Shown here one piece after another: positions 43,260 to 52,946 of a DNA stretch of 64,000 nucleotides. The notes under the pieces were generated by a model. That model searched no databases. It saw only the letters and a list, made by a program, of their open reading frames with translations, and was not told the DNA's origin. Within the stretch, counting starts at the first letter, position 1. Every line of letters begins with the position of its first letter. The stretch comes from Nocardioides litoris (GTDB lineage Bacteria; Actinomycetota; Actinomycetes; Propionibacteriales; Nocardioidaceae), in the NCBI RefSeq assembly GCF_006346315.1, contig NZ_VDMR01000002.1:558001-622000 (forward strand). Reading direction: 5' to 3'. Position numbers and translations under genes: made by a program.

Positions 43260-44759
43260 TCAGCCCTCGGCGGGCTCCAGCCGCTTGGCGGCGCCGTCGG
43301 CGCCCCGCTTGAGCAGCGACTCCAGGTCGATGCCGGTCGTGGTCTTGAGCATCGACAGGGTCTGGACGACGTTGTCGTTGACCTGGCGGGGCAGTGCGCC
43401 GGCGCCGTCGGTGGACACGACGGTCAGCTGGTCGATGGCGCCCATCGGGGCCGCCACCTCGCGGGCGACCTGCGGGAGCACCTCGATGAGCATCTGCAGC
43501 ACCGCGGCGTCGTTGTAGTTGGCGAACGCCTCGGCCCGCTTGTCCATGGCCTCCGCCTCGGCCGAGCCGACCGCCAACGTCGCGGCCGCCTGGGCCTCGC
43601 CCTCCGCGCGGGTCGCGTCGGCCTCCGCCGTGCGGCGGGCCTTCTCGGCCTCACCGCGGCGGGCGCCCTCGATGGCCTCGGCCTCGGCGAGCGCGGCGCG
43701 GCGGGACTTCTCCGCCTCACCGGTGAGCCGGGCCTCCTCGGCCTTGGCCTGCGCGGCGGCGATGGTCGAGGCCTTGCGGGCGTCGGCGGCCGCGATCTCG
43801 GCCGACCGCTTGGCCTCGGCCTCCTGCTCGACGCGGTAGCGCTCGGCGTCGGCCGGCTTGCGGACCTCGGTCTCGAGCTTGCGCTCGGTCAGCGCGGCCT
43901 GGCGCACGGCGACCTTCTCCTGCTCGGTGAGGATCGCCTGGTCGCGGTCGGCCTGGGCCAGCGGACCGGAGGCAGCGGCCTGGGCCGACGCGGCGTCGGT
44001 CTCGGCCTTGATCTCGGCCTGCTTGAGCGCCAGCGTGCGCTGGGCGACCGCGATCTCCTGCTCGGCCGCGATCCGGGCCTGCTCGGCCGCGCGCAGCGCC
44101 TCGGCCTCGGCGATCTTGGCCGTCTGGCTGACCCGCGCGGCCTCCGGACGACCGAGGTCGGCCAGGTAGCTGCCGTCGTCGGTGACGTCCTGGATCTGGA
44201 AGGTGTCGAGGATCAGGCCCTGCCCGGTGAGGGAGTTCTCCGACTCGTCGGCCACCCGCTGCGCGAACGCCGCCCGGTCGCGGATGATCTGCTCGACCGT
44301 CAGGCCGCCCACGATGGAGCGGAGCGCGCCGGCCAGCACCTCCTGGGTGAACGGCTCGACGTCCTGCTGCTGGCTGAGGAACCGCTGGGCGGCCAGCCGG
44401 ATCTGGTCGGCGTTGCCGCCCACCTTGACGATGGCCACGCCCTCGACGTTCAGCTTGATGCCCTGGCCGGAGACCGCGCCGCGGATCTGCACCGAGATGC
44501 GCCGCGACGAGAGGTCCATCGTCGCCTGCTTCTGCACGAACGGGATGACGAAGACGCCGCCGCCGAGGACGACCTTCTGGCCGGACAGGTCGGTGCTCAG
44601 CTGGCCCGTCTCCGGGTTGAGCACGGCCTTGCCCTTGCGGCCGGTGATGATGAACGCCTGGTTGGGGCCGGCGACCTTGTAGCGACTGGTGACCAGCAGG
44701 ACGACCAGCAGGACCAGGACGACGAGCCCGATCACGGGGCCGAGGACGGAGTCGAACAT
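43260..44759 (-). CDS. Flotillin-like SPFH protein
   Basis: This 499-residue protein has one N-terminal membrane helix (LGPVIGLVVLVLLVVLLVTSRYKVAGPNQAFII), an SPFH/band-7 domain to about residue 190, and a long Ala/Glu-rich coiled coil with repeated AEAEA/EAEK segments, ending in a short flotillin C-terminus. Flotillins build membrane microdomains and scaffold other proteins. The ATG has AAGGAG about nine bases upstream. The NfeD-like gene precedes it by 66 bases on the same strand, the usual partner. Confidence 0.9.
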   Translation of the reverse strand: MFDSVLGPVIGLVVLVLLVVLLVTSRYKVAGPNQAFIITGRKGKAVLNPETGQLSTDLSGQKVVLGGGVFVIPFVQKQATMDLSSRRISVQIRGAVSGQGIKLNVEGVAIVKVGGNADQIRLAAQRFLSQQQDVEPFTQEVLAGALRSIVGGLTVEQIIRDRAAFAQRVADESENSLTGQGLILDTFQIQDVTDDGSYLADLGRPEAARVSQTAKIAEAEALRAAEQARIAAEQEIAVAQRTLALKQAEIKAETDAASAQAAASGPLAQADRDQAILTEQEKVAVRQAALTERKLETEVRKPADAERYRVEQEAEAKRSAEIAAADARKASTIAAAQAKAEEARLTGEAEKSRRAALAEAEAIEGARRGEAEKARRTAEADATRAEGEAQAAATLAVGSAEAEAMDKRAEAFANYNDAAVLQMLIEVLPQVAREVAAPMGAIDQLTVVSTDGAGALPRQVNDNVVQTLSMLKTTTGIDLESLLKRGADGAAKRLEPAEG

Positions 44760-44825
44760 GGGTTGGCTCCTTCTTGTTGGGGGTTGCGGGGTCCCGAGAG
44801 GGGTCGGTGGCCCTGCGGGGTCGGC

Positions 44826-45326
44826 CTAGGGGCCGGCCCACAGGGGCGAGACGGTCACGGCGGTCGGGGACAGGACGCCGGTGACGTGGACGCGGGTGCC
44901 GGACTCGAGCGGGAGGTCAGCCCGTGCGTTGAACCGCAGCGTGTGTCCTCCTACCCAGACCTCGACCGCCCCGAACCCCGCGTCGGGCACGGCCGAGAGC
45001 ACCCGGCCCTCGCGGCCCACGACGTCGTCGGCCGCGGGCACGTCGTCGGTCGCCCCGCCGCGCACCAGGCGGGTCAGGCCGGCCGCCCCGGCGCCGAAGA
45101 CGACGCCCGCGGCCACGCCGACCAGCGCCGCCGGGCCCTCGGCCAGGCCGGCCTGCAGGGCGATCGCGCCGCCGAAGCCGAGCGCGGAGACGAACGCGCC
45201 GAGCACCTCGGTGGAGAACCAGTCGGCGTCGAGGCCCGGCAGGACGCCCTCGGCGAGGTCGCCGAGGACCAGCGAGACGGCGATGACGGCGAGTCCGACG
45301 ACGCCGATGACGAGGAAGAGGGCCAT
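44826..45326 (-). CDS. NfeD-like membrane protein, partner of flotillin
   Basis: This 166-residue protein has about three transmembrane segments (MALFLVIGVVGLAVIAVSLVLG, VLGAFVSALGFGGAIALQAGL, PAALVGVAAGVVFGAGAAGL). A C-terminal OB-fold, the NfeD domain, follows (VGREGRVLSAVPDAGFGAVEVWVGGHTLRFNA ... GTRVHVTGV). NfeD proteins are encoded next to flotillins or stomatins and bind them. ATG 45326 is chosen over the upstream GTG 45347 because TAACAT lies just before it and the membrane segment starts there. Confidence 0.8.
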   Translation of the reverse strand: MALFLVIGVVGLAVIAVSLVLGDLAEGVLPGLDADWFSTEVLGAFVSALGFGGAIALQAGLAEGPAALVGVAAGVVFGAGAAGLTRLVRGGATDDVPAADDVVGREGRVLSAVPDAGFGAVEVWVGGHTLRFNARADLPLESGTRVHVTGVLSPTAVTVSPLWAGP

Positions 45327-45392
45327 GACCCATGTTACTCCGGTCACCGCCGGCCCGGCGTGACCGCTGTCGAGGCCGAGGCCGAGGCCGAC

Positions 45393-45447
45393 GGTGGTCG
45401 AGGACGGCGCCCCTCGAACCCACCCCTGGCGCCTGTCCCGAGACCAC
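45393..45447. repeat. Degenerate copy of the GGTCTCGAGACC-type repeat
   Basis: GGTGGTCGAG at the left and GCGCCTGTCCCGAGACCAC at the right repeat the ends of the cruciform at 22512, in the opposite order. Just before it lies a short GAGGCC tandem repeat (about 45371-45390). Confidence 0.4.
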
Positions 45448-45474
45448 GGGCCGAGGCCCGGGGGAGGGCGCCCC

Positions 45475-45480
45475 TAGGAT
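45475..45480 (+). promoter_or_regulatory. Leaderless -10 element (TAGGAT)
   Basis: TAGGAT ends 6 bases before ATG 45487, the first gene of the chorismate-enzyme unit. Confidence 0.45.
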
Positions 45481-45486
45481 CCGGGC

Positions 45487-47427
45487 ATGACCGACGCCTC
45501 GCCCGCACGGGCCGCCCGGGACGCCATCGCCGCGCTCCAGGGGCACGAGGCGTGGGCGATCATCCGCCGCTCGACCCGGGCCGGCGACCGCGACACGGTC
45601 GGCCTGGTGGGCGGTCGGCGCAGCGAGGTGGCCTCCATCCTCGACGTGCCGCTCGAGGAGGGGCCGCCCGCCGACGGCCACCTCGCCGACCGGCTGGTCG
45701 CCATCCCGTTCCGCCAGGTCGCCGAACGCGGGTTCGAGGCCCACGACGACGGCACCCCGCTGGTCGTGGTCGACATCGAGACCGAGCTGGAGTTCTCCGT
45801 CGCCGAGGTGGTCGAGGCCATCGACCCGGTGCCGGTCGAGCTCGCCGACGTGGGCGGCTTCGAGACCAGCGACGAGGAGTACGCCGAGCTGGTCCGCACC
45901 ATCATCGACGACGAGATCGGCCAGGGCGAGGGCGCCAATCTCGTCGTCGGCCGCCCCTACCGCGCCACCGTCGCCGACTGGGGCCCCCAGGTCGCGCTGA
46001 CCGTCTTCCGGCGGCTGCTCGAGCGCGAGCGCGGCGCCTACTGGACCTACGTCTTCTTCACCGGCGACCGCTACCTCATCGGGGCCAGCCCCGAGCGCCA
46101 CGTCAGCGTCCACGGCGGCGACGTCCGGATGAACCCCATCTCCGGCACCTTCCGCATCCCCGCCGCCGACGACGAGAAGGGCGGCGCGCGCACCCAGCTG
46201 CTCGACTTCCTGCGCGACGAGAAGGAGATCTACGAGCTCTTCATGGTCGTCGACGAGGAGCTCAAGATGATGTGCGACATCTGCCACGAGGGCGGCCAGG
46301 TGCTCGGGCCGTTCCTCAAGCCGATGAGCCGCCTCGTCCACACCGAGTACCTCCTGGCCGGCCGCACCGACCGCGACCCGCGCGAGGTCCTGCGCGACAC
46401 GATGTACGCCGCCACGGTGACCGGCAGCCCGGTCGAGAACGCCTGCCGCCTCATCAAGCAGTACGAGACCGAGGGCCGCGGCTACTACGGCGCCGCGCTG
46501 GCCATCCTCGGCCGCGACGCCGACGGGGGCGCGGTCGTCGACAGCCCGATCGTCATCCGCACCGCCGACGTCAAGCCCGACGGCCGGCTCACCGTGACCG
46601 CCGGCGCGACGCTCGTGCGCGACAGCGACGCGGCGTACGAAGTGGCCGAGACGCACGCCAAGGCGGGCGGCATCCTCTCCGCGTTCGGGCTGGTCCCGCC
46701 GGCGCCGGTGCCCGACGTCGACCTGGCCGAGCTGGTGGCCGACGAGGACGTGCTGCTCACCCTCAACGCCCGCAACCGGCGGCTGAGCCGCTTCTGGCTG
46801 ACCGACCAGGCGGGCGCGCCGCCCGACCCGCGGCTGGCGGGCCGCTCGGTGGTCGTGCTCGACAACGAGGACGACTTCGTCAACATGCTCGGCCACGTGC
46901 TCGGCGTGCTCGGTCTCGAGGTCACCACCGTGCGCCACGAGGACTGGGTGCCCGGCGCCCTCGACGGCCACGACCTCGTCATCGTCGGCCCCGGGCCGGG
47001 CGACCCGCGCGACGGCGACGACCCCAAGATCGCCACCGTGCGCGCCGCGGTCGAGGAGCTGCTGGCCGCCGAGCGCACGTTCCTCGCGGTGTGCCTGGGC
47101 CACCAGGTGCTCTGCGACCGGCTCGGCATCGACCTGGCCTACAAGGACATCGTCTTCCAGGGCACCCAGTCCGCCGTGCCCTACGACGGCCGCACCGAGC
47201 GCGTCGGGTTCTACAACACCTTCGTCGGGCGGGTCGCCGCCGACGGCACCGTGCCCGACGGCGTGCGCGCGGGCGTCTCGGTCGACGTCGACGCCGGGTC
47301 CGGCGACGTCCACCACGTGCGCGGGCCGGGCTTCCGCGGCATCCAGTTCCACGCCGAGTCGATCCTCACCGAGCGCGGCTACGACCTGCTCCACGAGCTC
47401 GTGGCCGACCTGCTGCTGGAGCGGTGA
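45487..47427 (+). CDS. PhzE-like anthranilate/ADIC synthase (TrpE-TrpG-type fusion)
   Basis: This 646-residue protein fuses a chorismate-binding domain (about 1-425; IGASPERHVSVHGGDVRMNPISGT, DEELKMMCDICHEGG) with a glutamine amidotransferase (about 450-646; VGPGPGDPRDG, Cys in AVCLGHQVLCD, His-x-Glu in FHAESILT). The order and the KMMCDIC segment fit the PhzE group, which makes 2-amino-2-deoxyisochorismate or anthranilate, rather than standard TrpE. No other phenazine genes are present. It may serve tryptophan, siderophore or another chorismate product. Starts from a leaderless -10; overlaps pabA by GTGA. Confidence 0.85.
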   Translation: MTDASPARAARDAIAALQGHEAWAIIRRSTRAGDRDTVGLVGGRRSEVASILDVPLEEGPPADGHLADRLVAIPFRQVAERGFEAHDDGTPLVVVDIETELEFSVAEVVEAIDPVPVELADVGGFETSDEEYAELVRTIIDDEIGQGEGANLVVGRPYRATVADWGPQVALTVFRRLLERERGAYWTYVFFTGDRYLIGASPERHVSVHGGDVRMNPISGTFRIPAADDEKGGARTQLLDFLRDEKEIYELFMVVDEELKMMCDICHEGGQVLGPFLKPMSRLVHTEYLLAGRTDRDPREVLRDTMYAATVTGSPVENACRLIKQYETEGRGYYGAALAILGRDADGGAVVDSPIVIRTADVKPDGRLTVTAGATLVRDSDAAYEVAETHAKAGGILSAFGLVPPAPVPDVDLAELVADEDVLLTLNARNRRLSRFWLTDQAGAPPDPRLAGRSVVVLDNEDDFVNMLGHVLGVLGLEVTTVRHEDWVPGALDGHDLVIVGPGPGDPRDGDDPKIATVRAAVEELLAAERTFLAVCLGHQVLCDRLGIDLAYKDIVFQGTQSAVPYDGRTERVGFYNTFVGRVAADGTVPDGVRAGVSVDVDAGSGDVHHVRGPGFRGIQFHAESILTERGYDLLHELVADLLLER

Positions 47428-48002
47428 CGCCGGCCGCCCCCGACGTCGTGGTGGTCGACCACCACGACTCCTACACCTGGAGCCTGGTCCACCTCGTCGC
47501 CTCCGTCACCGGCGTCCTGCCGCGGGTGGTGCAGCACGACGAGGTCGAGCCCGACGACGTGCTGCGCCACTCCCACGTGGTGCTCTCGCCCGGCCCCGGG
47601 TCGCCCGACGTCGCCGCCGACTTCGCGGTCGGCCGCGAGGTGCTGCGCGACGGCCGTCGGCCCGTGCTCGGCGTCTGCCTCGGCCTGCAGGGCCTCGTGA
47701 CGGCGTACGGCGGCACGGTGGGGCGCGTCGTCCCGGCCCACGGCGTCGTGGCGCGGGTGGGCCACGACGGCCGCGGGGTCTTCGCGGGGCTGCCGCAGGG
47801 GTTCGCCGCGGTGCGCTACCACTCGCTCGCCGCGCTGGCCGTGCCCGACGACCTCGAGGTCACCGCGCACGCCGACGACGGCACGGTGATGGGGGTCCGG
47901 CACCGCACGCGCCCGCAGGAGGGCGTGCAGTTCCACCCGGAGTCGGTGCTCTCCGAGCACGGCGCGGCGATGGTGGCGTCGTTCCTGGGGGGCGCCGGGT
48001 GA
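47424..48002 (+). CDS. pabA: Glutamine amidotransferase subunit of aminodeoxychorismate/anthranilate synthase
   Basis: This 192-residue class I glutamine amidotransferase has the DHHDSYTWSLVHLV start, LSPGPGSPD, nucleophile Cys in GVCLGLQGL and the His-Pro-Glu of QFHPESVLSEHG. The usual CLGHQ is CLGLQ here; the changed residue is not catalytic. It supplies ammonia from glutamine to the PabB-like product of the next gene, overlapping it by GTGA, and is itself overlapped with the PhzE-like gene. That PhzE-like protein has its own amidotransferase domain, so this subunit belongs with pabB. Confidence 0.85.
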   Translation: MTPAAPDVVVVDHHDSYTWSLVHLVASVTGVLPRVVQHDEVEPDDVLRHSHVVLSPGPGSPDVAADFAVGREVLRDGRRPVLGVCLGLQGLVTAYGGTVGRVVPAHGVVARVGHDGRGVFAGLPQGFAAVRYHSLAALAVPDDLEVTAHADDGTVMGVRHRTRPQEGVQFHPESVLSEHGAAMVASFLGGAG

Positions 48003-49270
48003 CGGGGGCCAGCGAGGTGGAGGCGCTGTTCGCCTCCGTCGCGGCCGAGCACCCGCGGTGCGTGTGGCTCGACGGCGGCGGCGGCCGGGACTGGTCGGGC
48101 CGGCGCTCGGTCCTGGCCTGGCTCGACCCCGACGACGTGTCGCTGAGCTACTCGGCCGCGACGCGGGAAGTGACGCGGTGGTCCGGCGGGCGGGGCACGG
48201 TCGTCGGCGACGACGTGTTCGCGGTGCTCGAGCGGGAGCTGGCCGAGGGTGGCCCCTGGTTCGGCTACCTCGGGTACGCCGCCCGCCCCGACCTCCCCGC
48301 CGCCCCCGACCCCTGGCTGCCCGACGCGGTGTGGATGCGTCCCTCACACGTGCGGGCGTTCGACCACGAGCCGGCGTCACCGACCTCAGGGTCCGTCGAC
48401 GACGTCTCGTCGGTGGACCCTGAGGACCACCACTCGAGTGGTGGTGCCCAGCCGCCTCCCGCCTACCGCGCCGCGTTCGCCCGCGTCCAGGAGCACCTCC
48501 ACGCGGGCAACACCTACGAGGTCAACCTCACCCACCGGCTCGAGCGTCGCAGCGACCTCGACCCGGTCACCGTCTACCGGCGGCTGCGCGCGCTCAACCC
48601 GGCGCCGTACGCGGGGTTCCTGCAGCACGACGTGCCGGGCGCGCGGGCGTGGCTGCTGGGGTCGAGCCCGGAGCGCTACGCCCTGGTCACGGCCGACCGC
48701 ACGATCGAGACCAAGCCGATCAAGGGCACGACGCCGCGCGGCGCGGCGCCGGAGGCCGACGAGCGGCAGCGGCGCCACCTGGCCGCCGACGCCAAGTTCC
48801 GTGCCGAGAACCTGATGATCGTCGACCTCCTGCGTCACGACCTGGCCCAGGTCTGCGAGGTGGGCAGCGTCGAGGTGCCCGAGCTGATGGCGGTCGAGTC
48901 CTACGCCGCGGTGCACCAGCTCGTCTCGACGGTCCGCGGGCGGCTCCGGCCGGAGGTCTCGACGGTGCAGGCGCTGCGGGCGCTGTTCCCGGCCGGGTCG
49001 ATGACCGGGGCGCCCAAGCGGCGCACGATGGAGGTCGTCGGCGAAGTCGAGCAGACACCCCGCGGCGCGTACGCCGGCGCGTTCGGCTGGCTCTCGGCCG
49101 ACGGCCGGGCCGACCTCGGGGTCGTGATCCGGACGCTGACGACCGCCGGCGACGGCACCTACCGGGTCGGCACCGGGGGTGGGCTCACCGTGCTCTCCGA
49201 CGTCGCGGAGGAGTGGGCCGAGACCCAGGCCAAGACGAGCCGGGTGCTGGCCGCGCTCGACGAGGTCTGA
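47999..49270 (+). CDS. pabB: Aminodeoxychorismate synthase component I
   Basis: This 423-residue chorismate-binding enzyme has LLGSSPERYALVTADRTIETKPIKGT (PIKGT is the PabB signature), ENLMIVDLLRHDLAQV and GSMTGAPKRRTMEVV. With PabA it forms 4-amino-4-deoxychorismate for folate. No lyase (PabC) is in the window. Residues about 129-150 (TSGSVDDVSSVDPEDHHSSGG) form a polar insertion before the core, encoded by two adjacent DNA palindromes. The start is GTG, overlapping pabA by four bases. Confidence 0.88.
   Translation: MTGASEVEALFASVAAEHPRCVWLDGGGGRDWSGRRSVLAWLDPDDVSLSYSAATREVTRWSGGRGTVVGDDVFAVLERELAEGGPWFGYLGYAARPDLPAAPDPWLPDAVWMRPSHVRAFDHEPASPTSGSVDDVSSVDPEDHHSSGGAQPPPAYRAAFARVQEHLHAGNTYEVNLTHRLERRSDLDPVTVYRRLRALNPAPYAGFLQHDVPGARAWLLGSSPERYALVTADRTIETKPIKGTTPRGAAPEADERQRRHLAADAKFRAENLMIVDLLRHDLAQVCEVGSVEVPELMAVESYAAVHQLVSTVRGRLRPEVSTVQALRALFPAGSMTGAPKRRTMEVVGEVEQTPRGAYAGAFGWLSADGRADLGVVIRTLTTAGDGTYRVGTGGGLTVLSDVAEEWAETQAKTSRVLAALDEV
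48384..48445. repeat. Two palindromes inserted in frame in pabB
   Basis: CCTCAGGGTCC (48384-48394) pairs with GGACCCTGAGG (48415-48425). Directly next to it, ACCACCACTCGAGTGGTGGT (48426-48445) is a perfect 20-base palindrome. Neither breaks the frame. Confidence 0.75.
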
Positions 49271-49281
49271 CGGTCGCGGCC

Positions 49282-49899
49282 CTACTGCGTCGGCTGGTCG
49301 GTCGGCGAGGCGCCGGGCGCGTCGTCGGTGATGCCGGACTCCGAGGCGTGCTCGGCGAGGCCGCCGAGCACGGCGGTGACGGCGGTGACGATCCGCGGGC
49401 GCTGGAACGGCGGCGGCTGGAGCGCGTTGACCACCTGCACCAGGCGACCGTTGCGCACGAACCCGGTCACCGCCAGCGTGCCGTCGTCGGCCACGTCGGA
49501 GATGACGCGGGCGTCGTCGGCGCCGGGGACCTCGGGCGAGGCGACCTGGGTCCGCCCGGCGACTTCCTGGTTGCCGAAGGTGCGCAGCAGGTCGTCGAGG
49601 GTGCCGGCGTACAGCTGGTAGCTGACGTCGACCGCCGGGTCGCCCTCGGCGGTCGGGGCGAAGGAGCACTGCGGCTCGGCGTCGGTGCCGGTGCGGACGG
49701 TGAACCGCACGCCGAACGACGTCGAGACCGCCTCGGGGTCGAGGCCGTCGCAGGGGTTCCACAGCTCGGGGGCGTCGGCGGGCAGCGAGGGCCGCTCACC
49801 CGTCGTGGGCGCGTCGTCGTCGCCCCCGCAGGCCACGAGGCCGCCGGCGAGGGCGAGCGCGGCGGCCGCGGTCGCGACGGACCGCACGAGGTCACGCAC
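49282..49899 (-). CDS. DUF3558-like lipoprotein
   Basis: This 205-residue lipoprotein has a lipobox LVACG near residue 24 and the DUF3558-type pattern of two Cys (WNPCDGLDPEAV and EPQCSFAP) followed by a beta-rich domain. The function of the family is unknown. Its GTG overlaps the end of the sensor kinase gene by eight bases, so it is made with the two-component system and may be its outer-face partner. Confidence 0.78.
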   Translation of the reverse strand: MRDLVRSVATAAAALALAGGLVACGGDDDAPTTGERPSLPADAPELWNPCDGLDPEAVSTSFGVRFTVRTGTDAEPQCSFAPTAEGDPAVDVSYQLYAGTLDDLLRTFGNQEVAGRTQVASPEVPGADDARVISDVADDGTLAVTGFVRNGRLVQVVNALQPPPFQRPRIVTAVTAVLGGLAEHASESGITDDAPGASPTDQPTQ

Positions 49900-51297
49900 C
49901 GGGCCTCCCGGGGAGCTCGAGGACGAGGCGGGCGCCGCCCTCCGGCGACTCCTCGGCGCGCACGCGCCCGGCGTGGCGCTCGGCCACCTGGCGCACGATC
50001 GACAGGCCGAGGCCCGAGCCGGGCATCGACCGTGACTCCTCGGCCCGCCAGAACCGGTCGAAGACGGCCTCGCGGTCCTCGGGCGCGATGCCCGGACCCT
50101 CGTCGTCGACGGTCAGGGTCGCCGTCTGGTCGCCGTGCGTGAGGCGCACCCGGATGGTGGAGCCGGCCGGACCCCACTTGGCGGCGTTGTCGAGCAGGTT
50201 GGTCACCGCCCGCTCGAGCGCCGGCGCCTCGCCGACGACCTCCCAGGGGACGGTCTCGACGTCGAGGGTCTTGTCGGGCGCGCGGCGGCGCACCCGCTGC
50301 ACGGAGGCGTCGACGATCTCGCTGAGGTCGACCTCGCCCACGACCGGGGCGAGCGGCTCGTCGCGGGCCAGCTCGGTGAGGTCGCCGATGAGCGTGGTCA
50401 GCTCGTCGGTCTGGGCACGGATGTCCTCGAGCAGCTCGGCGCGCTGGCAGGGGTCGATCTCGACCTTGTCGTGGTCGGCCTGCACGAGGAGGTCGACGTT
50501 GGTGCGCAGCGAGGTCAGCGGCGTCCTGAGCTCGTGCCCGGCGTCGGTGACCAGGCGGCGCTGCCGGTCGCGGGAGGCCGAGAGGGCGGCCAGCATCTCG
50601 TTGAACGCCGTCGAGAGCCGCGCCAGCTCGTCACCTCCCTCGACGGGCAGCGGGTCGAGGCGCTCGGTGCGCGCGATGGTCTCGACCGAGGCGGTCAGCC
50701 GGCGCACCGGCCGCAGGCCGTTGCGGGCCACGCCCCAGCCGGCCGCCGTCGCCAGCAGCACGCCGAGGAGGCCGAAGGTGAGGGTGGTCCAACCGAGCTT
50801 GGCCAGGAACTCCTCCTGGTCCTGCAGCGACTGCGCGATCACCACGGCCTGGCCGGTGCCCTCGATCGGCACCGCGACCATCCGGAAGCGCTCGCCGCCG
50901 ATGCCGACGGTGCGGACGCTGACGTCGGAGCGGCCGCGCGCGACGTCGTACTCCGGCTCGCCCATGGGCAGGTCGGAGACGTCGGCCAGGGTGGGGTCGT
51001 TGACCACGATGCGCTCGAGGCGGATGTCGGCGGCGCCCGCCGCGACCGAGGACATGTTGTAGAGCCGGTCGTCCTTGGCGTCGAGCGAGGCCAGGCCGGC
51101 CGCGCGGGCCCGGTCGACCAGCGAGGTGTCGAGCTGGTTCTGCAGCTGGTCGCGGGCGACGAGGAACGTGCTCAGCGCCATCACCGCGACCGTCAGGCCG
51201 ACCGCGATGGTGGTGAGCAGGGTGACGCGGCTCGCGAGCGAGCGGCGGTAGTGCCAGCCGGCCGGGGCGGCCGCGGGGGTCTCGGTGCCGGTGGCGC

Positions 51298-51301
<4 letters not shown>
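49892..51301 (-). CDS. Sensor histidine kinase (MprB-like)
   Basis: This 469-residue membrane kinase has one helix at about 28-50, an extracytoplasmic sensor of about 115 residues, a second helix at about 165-190, a HAMP linker and a HisKA/HATPase core. The phospho-His is in [17 protein letters not shown]-box [12 protein letters not shown]-boxes [19 protein letters not shown] and [16 protein letters not shown]. Order and sensor size match the MprB/envelope-stress group of actinobacteria. ATG 51301 overlaps the regulator stop by four bases. Signal unknown. Confidence 0.9.
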
Positions 51302-51996
<695 letters not shown>

Positions 51997-52003
51997 GGCC
52001 TCC

Positions 52004-52034
52004 ACTCTCGCACGCAGCCCTGAACCGCGTCTGA
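52004..52034 (-). promoter_or_regulatory. Response-regulator promoter with phased TCAG repeats
   Basis: On the minus strand the -10 is GAGAGT (52009-52004), 7 bases before GTG 51996. Two TCAG boxes start exactly 11 bases apart (52034-52031 and 52023-52020) and cover the -35 region, which suits an OmpR-type regulator acting on its own gene. Confidence 0.4.
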
Positions 52035-52055
52035 GAAGCGGACGTGACCCGGGCC

Positions 52056-52943
52056 TCAGGCGTAGCGGCGGGCGACCTCGGCCGCGCGGGCGCCGTACCC
52101 GCCGCCGAACAGGCAGGCGTGCACCAGCAGCGGGAAGAGCTGGAAGAGCCCGACCCGGTCCTCCCAGCCGTCGGCGAGCGGCGCCGCCTCGGCGTAGGCG
52201 TCGAGGGTGCGCTGCAGGTGGGGCAGGCCGAACAGGGCGAGCATGGCCAGGTCGGTCTCGCGGTGGCCGCCGTGCGCGGCGGGGTCGACGAGGGCCGTCG
52301 TGCCGTCGATGCCGGCGCCGTCGACGGCCCACAGGACGTTGCCGCTCCACAGGTCGCCGTGCAGCCGCGCGGGCGGCTCCTCGGGCACGAGGTCGCCCAG
52401 GCGCCGGGCGACGGCGGCCACCGCGGCGGCGTCGTCGGGCTCGATGGCCCCGCGGTCGGCGGCCAGCCTGGTGAAGGGCAGCAGCCGCCGCGTCGCGTGG
52501 AACTCCGCCCAGGTGTCGGTCGGGGACCCCGGCAGCGGCAGCCGGCCGATGAACCCGTCGGCCCCGCCCACGCCGCCGTACGACGCCGCGCCGGCCGCGT
52601 GGGTGGCGGCCAGCCGGCGCCCGAGGTCGGCGGCCGCGTCGGCCGAGGGGCGGCCGGTCTCGACCCAGGCCAGGACGAGGCAGTCGTCGGCGACGGCCAG
52701 CACCTCGGGCACCGGCACGCCCCCGTCGGCCGTGGCCTCGCCCAGCCACCGCAGGCCATCGGCCTCGCGGGCGAAGAACCCGGGCGGCGCCTGGGGCAGC
52801 GTCTTGACCAGCGCCTGCCGGCCGTCGGTCAGCCGCAGCTTGGTCGCCACGCACACGTCGCCGCCGGCCACCGGGGCGGTGGCCACGACCGCGGCGCCGA
52901 GCAGCTGCTCGGCGCGGCGGGCGACGGCGGGCTGGCGGGCCAT
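52056..52943 (-). CDS. Fructosamine kinase family protein
   Basis: This 295-residue protein-kinase-fold enzyme has the catalytic loop [11 protein letters not shown] and [21 protein letters not shown], the standard pattern of fructosamine/ketosamine-3-kinases. These phosphorylate sugars attached to protein amines so that the adducts fall off, a repair reaction. It lies three bases after the tyrosine phosphatase gene on the same strand, and this pairing (phosphatase with kinase) is a known arrangement for protein deglycation. Confidence 0.88.
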   Translation of the reverse strand: MARQPAVARRAEQLLGAAVVATAPVAGGDVCVATKLRLTDGRQALVKTLPQAPPGFFAREADGLRWLGEATADGGVPVPEVLAVADDCLVLAWVETGRPSADAAADLGRRLAATHAAGAASYGGVGGADGFIGRLPLPGSPTDTWAEFHATRRLLPFTRLAADRGAIEPDDAAAVAAVARRLGDLVPEEPPARLHGDLWSGNVLWAVDGAGIDGTTALVDPAAHGGHRETDLAMLALFGLPHLQRTLDAYAEAAPLADGWEDRVGLFQLFPLLVHACLFGGGYGARAAEVARRYA

Positions 52944-52946
52944 CGC

